Source: Trichoderma breve (taxonomy: Eukaryota; Ascomycota; Sordariomycetes; Hypocreales; Hypocreaceae). Taken from it: a DNA stretch of 64,000 nucleotides. Both the position numbers and the translations under genes were made by a program. The notes below the pieces were generated by a model. That model did not search any database. It was not told the DNA's origin and worked only from the letters and a program-made list of their open reading frames with translations. The stretch is from contig NC_079237.1 of the NCBI RefSeq assembly GCF_028502605.1, positions 2,046,001-2,110,000 on the forward strand, written 5' to 3'. Positions 1-12,723 of this stretch are shown piece after piece (positions within the stretch are counted from its first letter, which is position 1; each line of letters opens with the position of its first letter).

Positions 1-1563
1 GAGAAAGGGAACCAGATCCATGAGCGGCATGTAGGGGTGGACATATTCAATGTAGGCACGCAGAAGCGCATTCTGCAGCGACAGGCAAGGGATGCTGAGC
101 GCACCCTTTGCGTGTAGATACCGAATATCATCCGCTGGTATTTTACTAGGCAAGGGGCGCACGAACGGAGGGAGCTGGGCAATCGAATCCGACTCATCGA
201 GCAGGCCCATCATCTGCGTGGTGCGAGACGAGCCATGGCCCACGGAGCCGGCAGTGCTCGTCCAGGAAGACCGACTCGCCTCCGACAGCTGTGCCTTGCT
301 GAGTAAAACGGGCTCATTACGATATGCAGAGCGTTGATCTAGTACACCAGAGTGGTCTTGTGGTCAGCATGCTTATGGTCAGAAAGTACAGTCATGTTCA
401 GTCTGGCTCTGTTGCACATGTCAAATCACTCGATTTTGCATGTGAAAGAAGATCCCCGTCATCAATTTGACGGCAGCCTCTAGGGTCTGGTGACGATGCT
501 GAATGGACGGGACGGAGGCTCTAACCCAACCGGGTGGGTCAGGGGGGAAGGAGTGATGCGTGCGGAGAAGTTGGAGAGACTCTCCCCGAGAACGGGGAAG
601 GGAGAAAAAAAAACCAGAGCGATCCGTAGTTGGTGGGACTCCAAAAATGAAACATCGAATAGCATTGCTTACAGATCATGTGAGGCACATGGCCATCGAC
701 GCCGGCGTTGGGAAGCAGACCGCTTGAAGGGTCGAGGCTGGCGGGCGAAATCATAGAGGACCCGCTGGTTCTTCGCAAGTCGGCGCTGTTGATGGCGATG
801 GGGTTCGCCGGTGCTTTGCGCAGCTGAGCCTCGGCTGATTGGCCTTGCCCCACGATACTGGCGGTAACGAGATTCTTTCTAGAAAGGATTGCGCGTCAGT
901 GGATTGGCTCATCGGGGTAAACTCCTTAGTAGTGCTAAACCCCTTGTCGACTCTCCCCAGATTGGTTGTTGGGGTATTCACGTGTGAGGTGCCAGTGCCG
1001 AGATGCCTCGAAAAGCCAGGTCTTTGATATCATGACGGCGGAGCACTGCTTCCAACGGATATGGGGGATCGGGAACGGCCGTGCACTGAATATGCACAAG
1101 GGGAATGGGGGAACGGAGCAGACGGGATTACTCACTTTCTCCGACGGCTCTCCTGGACAATGCACTAGAGGAAAGGAGTGAGGTCAGCCAAACTGTAGAT
1201 TGGTAATTGAGGTGAATGTCAGGCCAGCTTTGCTCGTGAGAGGCCGCTGCCGTATTGCACATTGCGTACCTCAACATTGTCCCAGCGACAGTTTCCGCAT
1301 GGAGCTCCCTCAACCACATCGCAGCGAACCTTGCGCGCGCGACATGAGACACAGGCACGAGCAGCACGCCTCTTGGTAACCTTGTGTGGCTGCTCAGCGC
1401 CGTCATTGGGAGCTGATCGCTTCTTGGATTTGTCGTCGGATCGTCCGTCGGCATTGGACGCATTGTCGGTTGGTTCTGGTGACGCCGAGTCTGACGGTGA
1501 GCCGGCATTTGCGGCGAAGTCGTCCGCGGGATAGGCAAGCTCTGGCGCGGCTTCTGGAGACAT
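1..1563 (-). CDS. CTF1/Far-like Zn2Cys6 transcription factor (3' part missing)
   Basis: N-terminal part of a nuclear zinc-cluster activator of the cutinase transcription factor 1 / FarA-FarB family, known to control cutinase and fatty-acid catabolism genes. Exons by hand: 1563-1270, 1164-1136, 878-673, then 338 to the left edge. The cluster reads C-x2-C-x6-C-x7-C-x2-C-x6-C. Five cysteines lie in exon 1, and the sixth is the first codon of the 29-nt exon 2. A basic stretch with KRRAAR precedes it. Downstream, exon 3 ends with the family-typical VPHMIY and exon 4 contains LPPFVRPLPSKI and EYVHPYMPLMDL, the start of the fungal transcription factor domain. All junctions keep frame. The frame is open upstream to a TTG near 1587, but the first ATG is at 1563 (MSPEAAPEL). 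The activation region lies beyond the window. The family is certain; the alpha or beta paralogue is not. Confidence 0.9.
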
Positions 1564-4500
1564 TGTGGCTGGCTGTAGTGTTGACAAGAAAAGTAGAAGA
1601 GATATAAGCCAGGGAAACCCGCAAGCAAACGCTCAGCGGGCGTATAGATAGGTGAAGTCGATGCGAACTTGAAGACTCGCGTGCGAAAAAAGCCCCTTTG
1701 CAAACCTCACAGGTTTTGGGCAAGCTCAGAGTCGGTTAGGATGGACGGCAAGGTGCAATCGTCTCAAAAGAGCAGATCTTGGCTAGTATCCAAAAAATGG
1801 TGTTCATTCAAGCATGAATCCCAAGTGCCGGTTTAAGTGGTGGCGAAGGCGGTCGTATGAGGTGTTGCGAGCGGCGATGTCGCGCACAGGCTGGAGAGAA
1901 AGCTGAACGCACACTGCCGCAGCTGCTGCTACTCATGTATGAGTCGCCAAGGAGAGGCTATGAACCCAACAACAATGGACGACTATACTGGTTGAGATGT
2001 CGTCTTGGTGATATGGTGACAAGGAATCAATCATTGAACAAGTAGAGCTCTTGAGCCACACACAGACACAGATCACAACAGCGTGGGGTAAGAGAGGTTC
2101 ATGGAAAAGAAAGAAGAAAAGGAATGAGTCGAATTGTGAAAAATCCGGGGGTGGATTATCGGAAACGGGGCACAACGAGGAGGGGCGTGTGGATTCTCAC
2201 GGTCCGGACTTGTCCTTCTTTTGCCCTGCCCTTGTCTTTGTGTGTGCACGCGCTGGGTCCGGATACGTTGAAGTGGCTGCTGAGTCCATTTTACATTCTA
2301 TCAGAGACCATGCTTGATCCAGCCACAGCGTGCGTGACAGCGACGGGTACATAGACTGGTACGCAATATACTTCCATCATTTAGCGCTCAGCAGATGCTG
2401 AATAAAGCTCATTGAACGACGTCAAAGGCCAGAAGATAGACTCTAGACACGAAGCCAGTAGTGGAGCACCGGGTGCGAAAAAAAAGCGAAGTGGAGGACG
2501 TCGAGGCCGGGGCGACGCCACGGGACTCCGGGCGCTGACGAGCTGGGATTCTTGGCTGGCACAAAGGATTCGTGGTTGGCTGTGCGCCGGATAGATGGGT
2601 TTCTGAGCCAGCGCGCCATTCAAGATGGGACCGTATATTCCGTCTTCATGTGACAGCTGATGCGAAATAACGTTGGCCTTGGGGCGCGGGTGGCGATGTT
2701 TCATTTCTTAATCTTCCGAAGACGTCTTCGGTGACGAAGGGTTCTATCTAGAAAATTCGATTAGAAAGCATTTCAACAACTTACACGGCATGTTCCTGGC
2801 ACGGCACGTACCAGGTGACCAGACTCCATGGACACCGGTCTAGGGCCATCGTCGATGCTTGGTCCAGCCTGGGTCCAGCCCTAGCCATGGCAAGCCTACA
2901 AGCGGCCATCAGGTCTAAGCGCATTTTTTCCAGTTTTTAGAAAAAATTGCAGCGAAATTGATGCGGCTGCCTTTTGCGATCAACGATGACGCCTTGCAGC
3001 TGCAGCGCTCGTGTGCGTCCCATGCCATGCTGGGTGCAGAATCGGAGTGCCGAAGTTGCTCTTTCGTACCGGCGAAGCGGCCGTCTTACCGGATGATACC
3101 TAGTAGATACCAGTGTGCCCCAGACGGCATCCGCTTGTCAGGGTTAGGCGCGGCGCTGGGCTGCGCTTTTCCCTGTCAAGCTCATGCCAGAACGGAGGAC
3201 AAACCCTGTTTGATCTGTTTCAGTGACTAAGTGTCTTTTCAACGAGCTTGACTGGAGCGTTTTCGACGGCGCAAGCAACAGCCAGACCCGTTGGAGTGGA
3301 GCAGAAGATGAAGTTATTGGCGATGCTAATCTGGCTTCATACGGTGTGTTTTGGACGGAGTCCGGGACGCCGGAGTAAGTTTCCGGCATGGCCGCTATAG
3401 AGCGCTACAGAGGCAGAATATAATAGTGAAACGATGAGTTGAAATCCAGCGGCGGCGGTTTCGTGTGATGTGTAAGATGTCGGTAACTGTTTGGGGATTG
3501 GACTTAACAAGATTCAGAAAGGGGGTTGAAAAGTTTGCATCAGGTCATATTCCATGGAGCTCACAGTCTTGTCCTCTACCAAGTAAAGAGGAAGGTATGG
3601 TCCTCAAGGTACTTGGGTGTAAAGTACGCTGTAATAGTACCTTGACAGTACCTGCAGTTTGCCGCGATACTTTGTTATTACCGCACCCTTGACGGCAGTA
3701 GCCCTGCGGTATTCCATTAGTACCTTAAACCTTCAACCACCAGCCCAACAACTGCCATTGCGCCTAACACCCTTGCTCTTTCCTAGCTAGGTTCTATTAG
3801 GTAACATTCGCGAATCATCTCGATTTGCGATGAAAATTTTACTTTTTACAATTCCCTCACAACCTCTATCCAAGATGCGGGAAAAAGAGGGAAAGCTGGT
3901 CGGCATTCTGTCCGAAGTTCAAGGGAAAACGAAACCGCTCTCTGAATCATGTGGAGCCGTCAATTCTCACCCCTAGACCAGCCTCTTAGAACTACTGGCT
4001 TAGGATCGACGATGGCTAGCCTCATCATCCCAGCATCTTCTGCACACGTCGGAATTGCTCTCCGACATGATGCCCACCTGAAAACACTATCAAGGTGTCT
4101 TGGCTTGTCTCCTGTCTCCTGTTTCTATGCCAAAGACAGATTCGAGCCTGCTGCTTGTTGATTGAGGGCGGATTCGAAACTTCAGGCAAATTCGTGGCTC
4201 TTCTGGTCATCCAGGGCTCGTCCCCATCATGTGGCTGTTGTGTGACTGTTGATTAGTGCTCTGCAGCCACTCTCGTTCCAGCCTCTCTTCAGTAATGCCA
4301 CAGGCGAGCCACGGTCCACTTTGAAGCTTTCAGCAAATACGGAGTGCTGGCGCAGCTCTTACCGCTAAGCAGAACGAGTATTATTCGCCAGAGACATGGG
4401 CATGACTCTTAGTCGAGTGAAAAAGTTGGGTCTTCTGCATGTTTGTCGACACAAGTTGCGCCCCGCCTGCCCGAGCTATATTAATTATAGACGGACAACG

Positions 4501-6101
4501 GGAATAACAATATCCACAGGGAAACGGGTGCCAATTACGTTCATGCCAAGTCCATCGCCGTCGGCAATTATTTCTTCATCACTGGGACGCCCTGAGAGAT
4601 TGAGGCCTGAGTATGTTGATCCCATCATCGAACTGCCGGCAGACGGGACATTCCGCCCATATGACTGTCGTCATAGTCTATAAAGTTAAACGACTGCAGT
4701 GCCACTGAAATTGGTGGAAAACGCCCAAAAGCTGCCCAAGACCTGGTTCATTCCATCTCAGTGTTGGGCAGCTCCAAGACAAATTACGCAAAAGGAATTT
4801 ACCGATCGCTTCATGGACCTAATTTCTTCGTGCCCTCCTGACCGTTCTTTGGTTGCCGCTAAATGCATCCCTTGTCACTCGAGTCTAGGAGCGTATCGGG
4901 GATGTGTGGGCCGAACGGGAGAAATCGTGGAGTGTGGACCCTCCGCTACCTCGGGAGGCCGTCCGCAATTATTGCCTTTTCCTACCTTTTGCGAGGACAC
5001 AGGTCGAAGCCCTCTCCGTGAGAAACGGGGGTGAGATGCTAGTTCTTTGACCCAGCGACAAAGTCTTGCGATGCTACATTTTGAGCATAGAATAAGTGAA
5101 TGGCACTGAATCATGTAGAGTGGAATCCGTTCTGTCTCTCTTTACAAAAATTGTGGCCTGGCTGTGCCCGGCAGGTAAACACGGCAGCCTCGGGCCCGGT
5201 CAACGGCAGCAGAAACACGAACAACTTACTGTTCGGAAAATGGAATTTCCAGTGCACATCACTTGTGTGAAGCAGAGGGCTGAAGTTGCACCGAGCCTGT
5301 TCTCCGTTCGGTCGCCGCGACCACCGCTCGGCCCTCCGAGCTTCTCGGTGGCGTTAACGGCTTTCCGAGCTTCAAAGCTCACATGTTGAGCTCAACCATG
5401 CATGTGGATGTAAGCAAACTGGGGTGCATATCCCCTCTCTTTGCTCCAGAAACGCAATTCCATCACTCAATGTTAACTTATTTCGTCCCGTGTTTACGGA
5501 GTACCCTTCTCACCTTCTTTCAACACGCTCGCACTATTAACCGACGATTGAGGGGGAGACTGATTGAATGGGAGCTGAGATGACAGCAAAGGAATAATTA
5601 TTAGTGGATTCTTGGCCATCGACCACACCAAATATGCAAAGCAAGTTTCAATTCCGACAAGGAGGTGAGATCTGATGTCTTTTCATGCACCATCATCAAT
5701 CAGTCTACCGCGATCCGTTTCGGCACGGCACACCGGGTACGAGCCAAATTCATTGCTACACGCAGTGTGATATTGACACACTTCGATGATGAACCCAAAT
5801 CATTCAACAATCATGACTACAGCCTTGTTCACGGCGGCACAATCACTCTTGAACACGCAATCGTTGAAGGAAGAAATGACATTGAAAACATCTATCAAAC
5901 AAGAAATGGTCGAAATATCCTCAAAAGACGATCCAACCCAGGAAATTTTTACCCAAACGCCGTCCTCTCTGCATGCGCATCTTTCTTGAGTTAAGTCATG
6001 GCAAACGTCACATCTCTCCATGGTATTATCTCCCCCGTCGTTATTGTCAACACGCTTCTTCCATCCCGCCATCAAGTACAGCTCCGTCATTGCGAGTGCA
6101 A
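1564..6101. other. Gene-free region upstream of CTF1-like gene
   Basis: About 4.5 kb with only short, unconserved open frames on both strands. It contains the 5' flank of the CTF1-like gene on the left and the 3' end of the malic enzyme gene on the right. Around 3600-3740 there are several GGTAC/GTACC-type short motifs, and a 16-bp perfect palindrome lies at 2716. I see no tRNA, rRNA or transposon signature. Confidence 0.6.
2716..2731. promoter_or_regulatory. 16-bp perfect palindrome with GACGTC core
   Basis: The sequence CCGAAGACGTCTTCGG is an exact inverted repeat centred on GACGTC, the core bound by CRE-type bZIP proteins. It is about 1.15 kb upstream of the CTF1-like start. A regulatory role is inference only. 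Confidence 0.35.
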
Positions 6102-8718
6102 TTACAATCGCCCCTTGGCTTCCGAAAAGGAAGTGGGATTGTATACACGCTGCTTGATGTAGTTTGTCAGAGCAACATCACCCCATTCTTCCCACTCAAT
6201 CCACAGTGATTCTGGGAGCTCAGATACGCCATCACGACGAGCCGCCTTCATGACCTCACGGGCGACAATGATGCTAGCATCACGAACTCGGTCAATCTTG
6301 GGATAGATCAGACCCTGGTGGACTTCCTCAGCGTTGAGAGATCCAGCAAGCGCCGCAGCGGATGTATACACCATCTCGTCTGTGACACGAGTTGCCTTGG
6401 ATAGGATGGCACCAAGACCCAGGCCAGGGAAGACGTATACATTGTTTCCCTGGTTGGGGTGGTAAGTGATGTCGCCCGCATCACCGCCTACCTTGAGGGT
6501 GAAGGAATTGAAAGGAGAACCAGAAGCGAAGACGACAGAACCGTCAGTCCACTGCACGGCTTGCTCAAAAGTACACTCAGCCTTGGTCAGAGGGTTGCTG
6601 AGAGGGAAGAGGATGGGCCGGCGGCCGAGACCACCAGCATCTACGGAAGCCTTGAGGGCTCGGACAACGGACTCGGTGAAGATACCAAAGGTGGCGGCAA
6701 GACCAACGAGCGCACTGGGCTTGACATACTCGATGACCTCTTCCAGGGTACGGAATTGATGGCCGGCGTTGTCGACACGAGCAAAATACTTCTTGTGCTC
6801 GGCGAGCTTGTCGCCGCGATCCATGGTGACCAGACCCTTGGTATCGACCAGGAAGAATTTGTCACGAGCCTCAGCTTCTGTCAAACCCCTTCGAGTGTAA
6901 TACTCAACGAGTTGCTTTGCAACACCTACACCGGCCGAACCAGCACCCATGAAGACGAGACGCTGCTCCTCCAGCGGAACGCTTGACAGATTGACGGCGT
7001 TGATATATCTGCTGAGCATTAGCGAACCGATACCGATAACGACGCATCGCATTAGATCAGATTTACTCACCCGGCAAGAACAACAGCACCAGTGCCCTGA
7101 ATATCATCGTTGAACGCCCTATAGTTGTTCCTATATCGATCCAGATAGTTGAAGGCCTTTTCGCTGTCAAAGTCCTCGAACTGGACGACCATGTTGGGAT
7201 ACACCTCCTTCACGGCCTCCATGAACTCATCCATGAATGCCTGCTGTTCCGCATAGGAAACTCTCTTTTGGCGCAAGCCCAAGTAGAAAGGGTCCTTGAG
7301 GTTGGTCTCGTTGTTGGTGCCGGTATCCAAGACGATGGGCAGGGTCTTGGCGGGGTGAATACCCGCGGCCGCAGTATACAAAGCTAGTTTGCCGATCTAT
7401 AAGAGCCAAGAGTCAGCGAATGAGTTACATCGACCAAGACGACGCAAGTTTTCTAATTGCGACTTACCGAAATACCAACACCGTTAATGCCAAGATCGCC
7501 GAGACCCAGAATTCGAGAGCCGTCAGTGACGACGCAGATCTCAGGGTTGGGGCAGGGCCAGTTGCGAAGCATGGTTCGGATGGACTTTCGCTGCTTGATC
7601 GAAATATACAATGCTTCGGGTCGGGTGTATAGGGTAGAGTATTGCAGGCAGACGTCGCCAATGGTGGGGGTGTAAACGAGGGGCATCAAGTCGCGGATGT
7701 TGTCCATGAGCAGGCGGTAGAAGAGGTCGACATTTTGTGCCTTGACACTGGACAGGTAGAGGTACTTGTCAATGCCCGTCTGGCGGCTATGAATCATCTT
7801 CATAGCCCTGGCGCACTGGGTCTCGAGGCTCTCCATGGCGTGGGGTAGGAGGCCAGTGAGATTCTTGGCAACACGTTGTTCGGGAGTAAATGAAAGGCCT
7901 TTCATGGTGAAAACGGTAAGTTAGCAACGGGCGTAAAAATAAAAGTGGGTGTAAATGTAAATGAATAAGTAACCAGAGCAGAAATCGCAAGGTAAGCTAC
8001 AGGTAGGTGTAGATTGTAAAAGAGAAAATGGAAAAGAAGAACAGCAAATTCGCATCAACCTACCTTTGTTCCACAATGGCTCACGAAGGACCTGATAGGC
8101 GGAAGCCTCGGACTCCTTGAGGTACTCGGTGTCGTGGTCCTGCTTAACCTCGGTATAGTGATCTTGGGCGTAGCCCCGGTGCTGGTCCAGGGACGCCAAC
8201 TTCATGGCCTCCTCAATGGCCAAAACGTCGACTGAAGACATTGGGTTAAAATCTGTCAGTCTGCGACTAGAAATGGAGACGCGTTTATTAGACACTGAAG
8301 TGCGAGAGGAACGGTGAGAGGAACGGCCCGAAGCTACGGACGGTGAAGGTGAAGTTGACCGAGGAGTGAAGACGTCAGAACTGTCGGCACTGCGGGCACT
8401 CGACGCCATTGGTGGGGGGCGTAGAGCTGGGATTTTGTTCAGCGAAGATGCTGAGAAGAGAGATGGATGGGAATGTGTAAGATGGCTGCCCGAGTCGCCG
8501 CTTAGCGTTGGAACATGAGAAGAAAAAATTGAATCTGGTTTCAAAGAAGAAGCAGAGACAGATGCAGGCGAGGATGGCAATGGTTTAATAGTAACAGCAG
8601 CAGCTATGGAAGACAGGCCCCTGCGGAACATGGGACTGGGGGATTTCATTAACAACCCCAGCCTTCCACGAGATCCGCTCTCAAGACGAGAAGCTAGAAC
8701 CAACGACTGGCGGCTCAT
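6102..8718 (-). CDS. Malic enzyme, probably mitochondrial
   Basis: Oxidative decarboxylation of malate to pyruvate with NAD(P) reduction. Four exons: 8718-8064, 7898-7468, 7396-7071 and 7008-6102, giving 772 residues with all phases matching. The N-terminal malic domain runs from WNKGLSFTPEQRVAKNLTG through the PLVYTPTIGDVC block. The NAD-binding half follows, with the dinucleotide motif FMGAGSAGVGVAKQL. LDTGTNNETNLKDPFYLG is typical of the NAD-type branch. The protein starts with about 160 Ser/Arg-rich residues (MSRQSLVLASRLESGSRGRL, then MFRRGLSS) that look like a mitochondrial targeting segment plus linker. Most malic enzymes are 550-650 residues, so this leader is long. In-frame ATGs at residues 104 and 160 could start a cytosolic form. 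Cofactor preference cannot be decided by eye. Confidence 0.93.
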
Positions 8719-11700
8719 GACAGGACAACGTGGAGCTAGGGGGGTGAAGGGGGATGTGAAGCTGAAGGACTCGGGGTCTAGACAGATTCGGGTATGTTTC
8801 AGAAGACAGCGGAGACTAATATTCCACAGGCATCACGAGACGACAAAACGACCTTGAGGGGGGGCAAATGTGAAGCAAGAAAAAGGGGAAGGGGTTGCAA
8901 TCGGGGAAAAAAAGAAAAGATGAAAAAAGAAGAGGGCCAAAGATTGGTAGACTCAAGAAAAAGTGAAACGTGTGGACGATGGTGCAGTAATACCTGGTAA
9001 GAAAGGATTTGGAGATGTACAGGTACCTTGTACAGGGCGGGCCGGGCACAGACAAATGCTCAACCAGAAAAAAAAATTGGGTAAAAGCACCGACAGGAAA
9101 GCCAAAGCGAAAGCAACAAAAGCAAAAATATTAGATAAAAAAAAAGTGGCGAGCGAGCGCACTCCGTACTTACCGGAAGGCTTGTCCGCTGGGGGAACTA
9201 ATTGACGGTGTCTCGGGCTAGTCGTCCGCAAGCAGTACTCGTACACGGACGGAGAGCGACGGGGTGTGGTAGAAGGTCGATGCGGAGCTGACGAAGGGAG
9301 ATGAAAGGATTTGATACCCAGTTGAGTAGGGTGTATGAGAGAAGAACGAGATGGATGGATGAATGAACAGAACAGGTTGATCGATCAAGCGTGCGGAATC
9401 AAGAGGATCTTGGCCGAGTATTATATCGTCCAAACGACACCAGTTGGATGGCGTTGTCGTTGGGCCATATTGAGGAGATGCCGGTCTCTAGCCGGGTCGG
9501 CATGTCATACTAATTCAGAGGATTGTCTGCGTTGTACGAGTACTTTTGTCACTTCGCATTGAGGGCCAAATAAGATGCCATTTGCCCTAGCCAGCCCACT
9601 CGGCGGATGGACTTGCGCAGTCGGGCGCTCATCATTGAATGCATCCAACCTTTTGGACGTTTGTCTTGCTCCGTGTCGCTCCGGTCGGGCAAGGGTGTGG
9701 CACAGGGGACGCGCCAACTAGAGGTAGCAGCAGTAGTTTCTTTTCCCCAAGCTGCATTAGCCGGCGCCAGGCCTCCGGGATCCGCAGGGGGGTGGAGAGA
9801 CACGACGCCTTTTTTTGTGCTGTTGTCTGGCGGTTTGCTCAGGTGCTTTGCGCTGGGAATAGGGGATAATGGACTGATTGTGAGGCTGAGAGGATGATGA
9901 ATTTGAAATCAGACGAGATGTTTGTAAGTGTGCATGAGCTTGAAGAGATTACGAGACTGATAACAAAGATAAGAAAAAAAACAACGACGACGAGATCAGG
10001 AAATGGGCAAGAACGAGAACGTGCAAGTCACGGCACTTGTTCCTTCCTGCAAGACGACTTTGCGCCGTGGCGGCACCTTCCACACACTAGACAGGCTAGG
10101 CCAGGGCTGGCCAATCAGCTGCGCTGCCGCACGGGGGCTCCACCCATCCTCTTCTCTCAACATTCTTTTGCTTCTATTTTCTTCATCTCCACCTCTCGAC
10201 GAACTGGTCAGCACGCAAACGCAAGCAACACAAAGGCTTAACAGGGGGCGGCGAAAAAGCGACCGCGGCGGCTCCTTTCTGAGTCCCGTCGCTGCCCACT
10301 TTGCGCTTTGCATTGCCTCTTTCTGCGTCTGCCTGATCCTGGTTCTGGTTCTGGGTCTCGGGTCTCGGGAATCTAGGGCGTGACCCGGACAGCATCCGGA
10401 CCCGGGCCGGTCACTGAAAAGAGCGAGAAACGAGGCCTGCTGAGGCCATCATGAGCGCCCTGTGCTTACAAACCCTTTGTCGCGTGTGGTCTGTTGGGCA
10501 CCTGTCAAGTCAGGTACGATAATAATGCAGCCTCGTTCTGTTCCTGTCTGTGTCAGTGCGTCCTGATGGGCACGTTCACCCACGACGCTCAGTTGCGCCT
10601 CCGAGGTGAGGTGAGCTTCTAGGATGCTGCAGCACGCGCGCTAAAACAACTTGTTTTGACTGCTAACCTGCATTTGGTACCAATACCTTGGCTGTCCTGT
10701 ATCAGATTTCTGCTGCTTCAGCTGTTACTCCTGACTTGTTGCAGTTGACACACTTGAAGCATCACCTTTGCTGCACGCGCACTTGCACCTCCGACCTCTT
10801 CCGAAATCCTCCGTCTTTGATGTCAGGGGTCCCTGCATGCCATGTGGGCCTTGCCGGAGCCACGATGGGCCCTGCAATCGGAGCCGGTGCCCCATCGATT
10901 ATTCGCATTCAATTTCGCGGCACTCTTAGTGCGCCATGTCTCAAAGACGACGGGCTATTGATTGAATGTACTCGTACTCGGACATCCTACACCGGCGCTC
11001 GAGGGATGAAGATCAGTCAGAAGCAAAAGCCCTTCTTACAGATACGTTGTATTCTCACATGTATCTGTAGCACAGGACTCATCGATATACGAGCACTTGT
11101 GATACCATCACAAATTCTCCAACTTTTCCACCTGCTGTGGTTCTGGCCCTGTGGGACGGGGCCGCCGATATGAAAACTGGCGCCGCATATGGAGCGGCCT
11201 TTCTCTTTCTTAGGTAATTGCAAACCAACAACATCGCTGTATACTCCATAAGGAGTACGAGTGCTCTGCATGGATTCAAACTTCTTCAAGCTTTGCTTCT
11301 ACTCTCTGACTTCCTCGCGTGCCTCCCTAGCTCGAGAGGCCCCGCCATCTTTTCCGTTTCTTTTTCTTGCTCCTCCTCGCAAATTTGACATCATCCCCAT
11401 TGCGGTATGTGTAGGAGTGCAAATTATCTCCATGTACCTATACATGCACACTCGTGGGCATCGGCGCCAATGTGAATGTAAGCGGATAGGCTATAATGGA
11501 CAAGACGGGGGCTGGTGGGATCGTCTCTCGGTTGCAGTCACAATGTTACGCTCATCACGCCTCGTCAATAAGCCAATGCATCTCACAGGCATGCACATGC
11601 TTGCTCGATGACTCAATTGAGCTCCTCTTACTCGTATTCTACGAATGCAGTCCCGAATTGCGGCAGACAAACATGCACCGTCAAAGCATGGTCCATGGCT

Positions 11701-12723
11701 AACACCTTCATGCACAATTAGCTTCAACTAAGCAAACCCTACCGGGAGACTTCGGCTTGGCTACGAATACGTCCCCCACAATCTACTAACAATAGTGTTG
11801 AGGACCAACAAACTAACAAGTCAGCTCCCATCTTGTGTCTTACAGACTGCAGCAAGCCATTGTCGCTACTCCACATTCGATTCAACCCGTCCGCATTCGA
11901 CTTTGGTCATCAATGGCTCCAAGCCATGCCGGTATCGGTCCAGGCTGTGCCTGTCATGTCATCATGCCTTTGATCTGGGAGGTGCGGGAAAACAGCCTTC
12001 CCCTCAAAATCACAAGGCATTGACCGACACGGCCACGCTACTCCTCGTGCCATTTTCGGCTCGGCAAGAGTTTTTAGGATCTGGCTTCCCCCGGCCCGGG
12101 AAGCTTGGTCTCTAGATCCCCCTTGAGCTCCAGGGACCCCGCAACCACATGCTGTCCGAATCTCTAGATCTGGCTACCCACATGTCTGAGACCTGGAGAT
12201 GTCAAAACGGTTCACATCGGCCGAGCTCAGATGGCCTGATGTGCTAGCCTATTCCTTGCTGGGACAGCTCTTGTGCCTCGATGGCATTTTGCTTGTGACA
12301 AGCTCATCCATGGAGTCATTGTCATTGCAAATCAATGACACCGGCCTTATCTTCCTCATTGTAATTGATCTTCACATGAGCTGCGATTTCGCTCTTTGTA
12401 GTCCGAGCCCGGAGAATCCAAGTGACAAGTTTTAGAAAGCTGAAAGTGTAAGAGAAAAGAAAAATGATGGTTTGGTTTGATACCAGTAGAGCTCTAAATC
12501 CTGTGCTGTAGCTATCCCTCCGGTTTCCCCCCATATCCTAACGGCCAGTATTAACCAACCCCCTGTCCTATTAGTCTTACATGTTATGTATAGGTAGTTC
12601 ATCAAATCATTAAACTCGCTCGGCCAATGTCTAGGCCATCATCTTAGCCACGCTAAAAAAGAAAAAAAGTGTTGCCATCACCGTTCCCGCGAAATCCCCA
12701 TATCCCGAGGTCCGCTCGCCCAT
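8719..12723. other. Gene-free region upstream of malic enzyme
   Basis: About 4 kb between the malic enzyme start and the 3' end of the telomere-type gene. Only short, unconserved frames are present. Near 8880-9140 there are A-rich tracts on the + strand, which are pyrimidine-rich on the malic enzyme sense strand as expected of a fungal promoter or 5' leader. At 11242-11257 a short inverted repeat (TACTCC, four bases, GGAGTA) occurs. No RNA gene is recognised. Confidence 0.55.
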
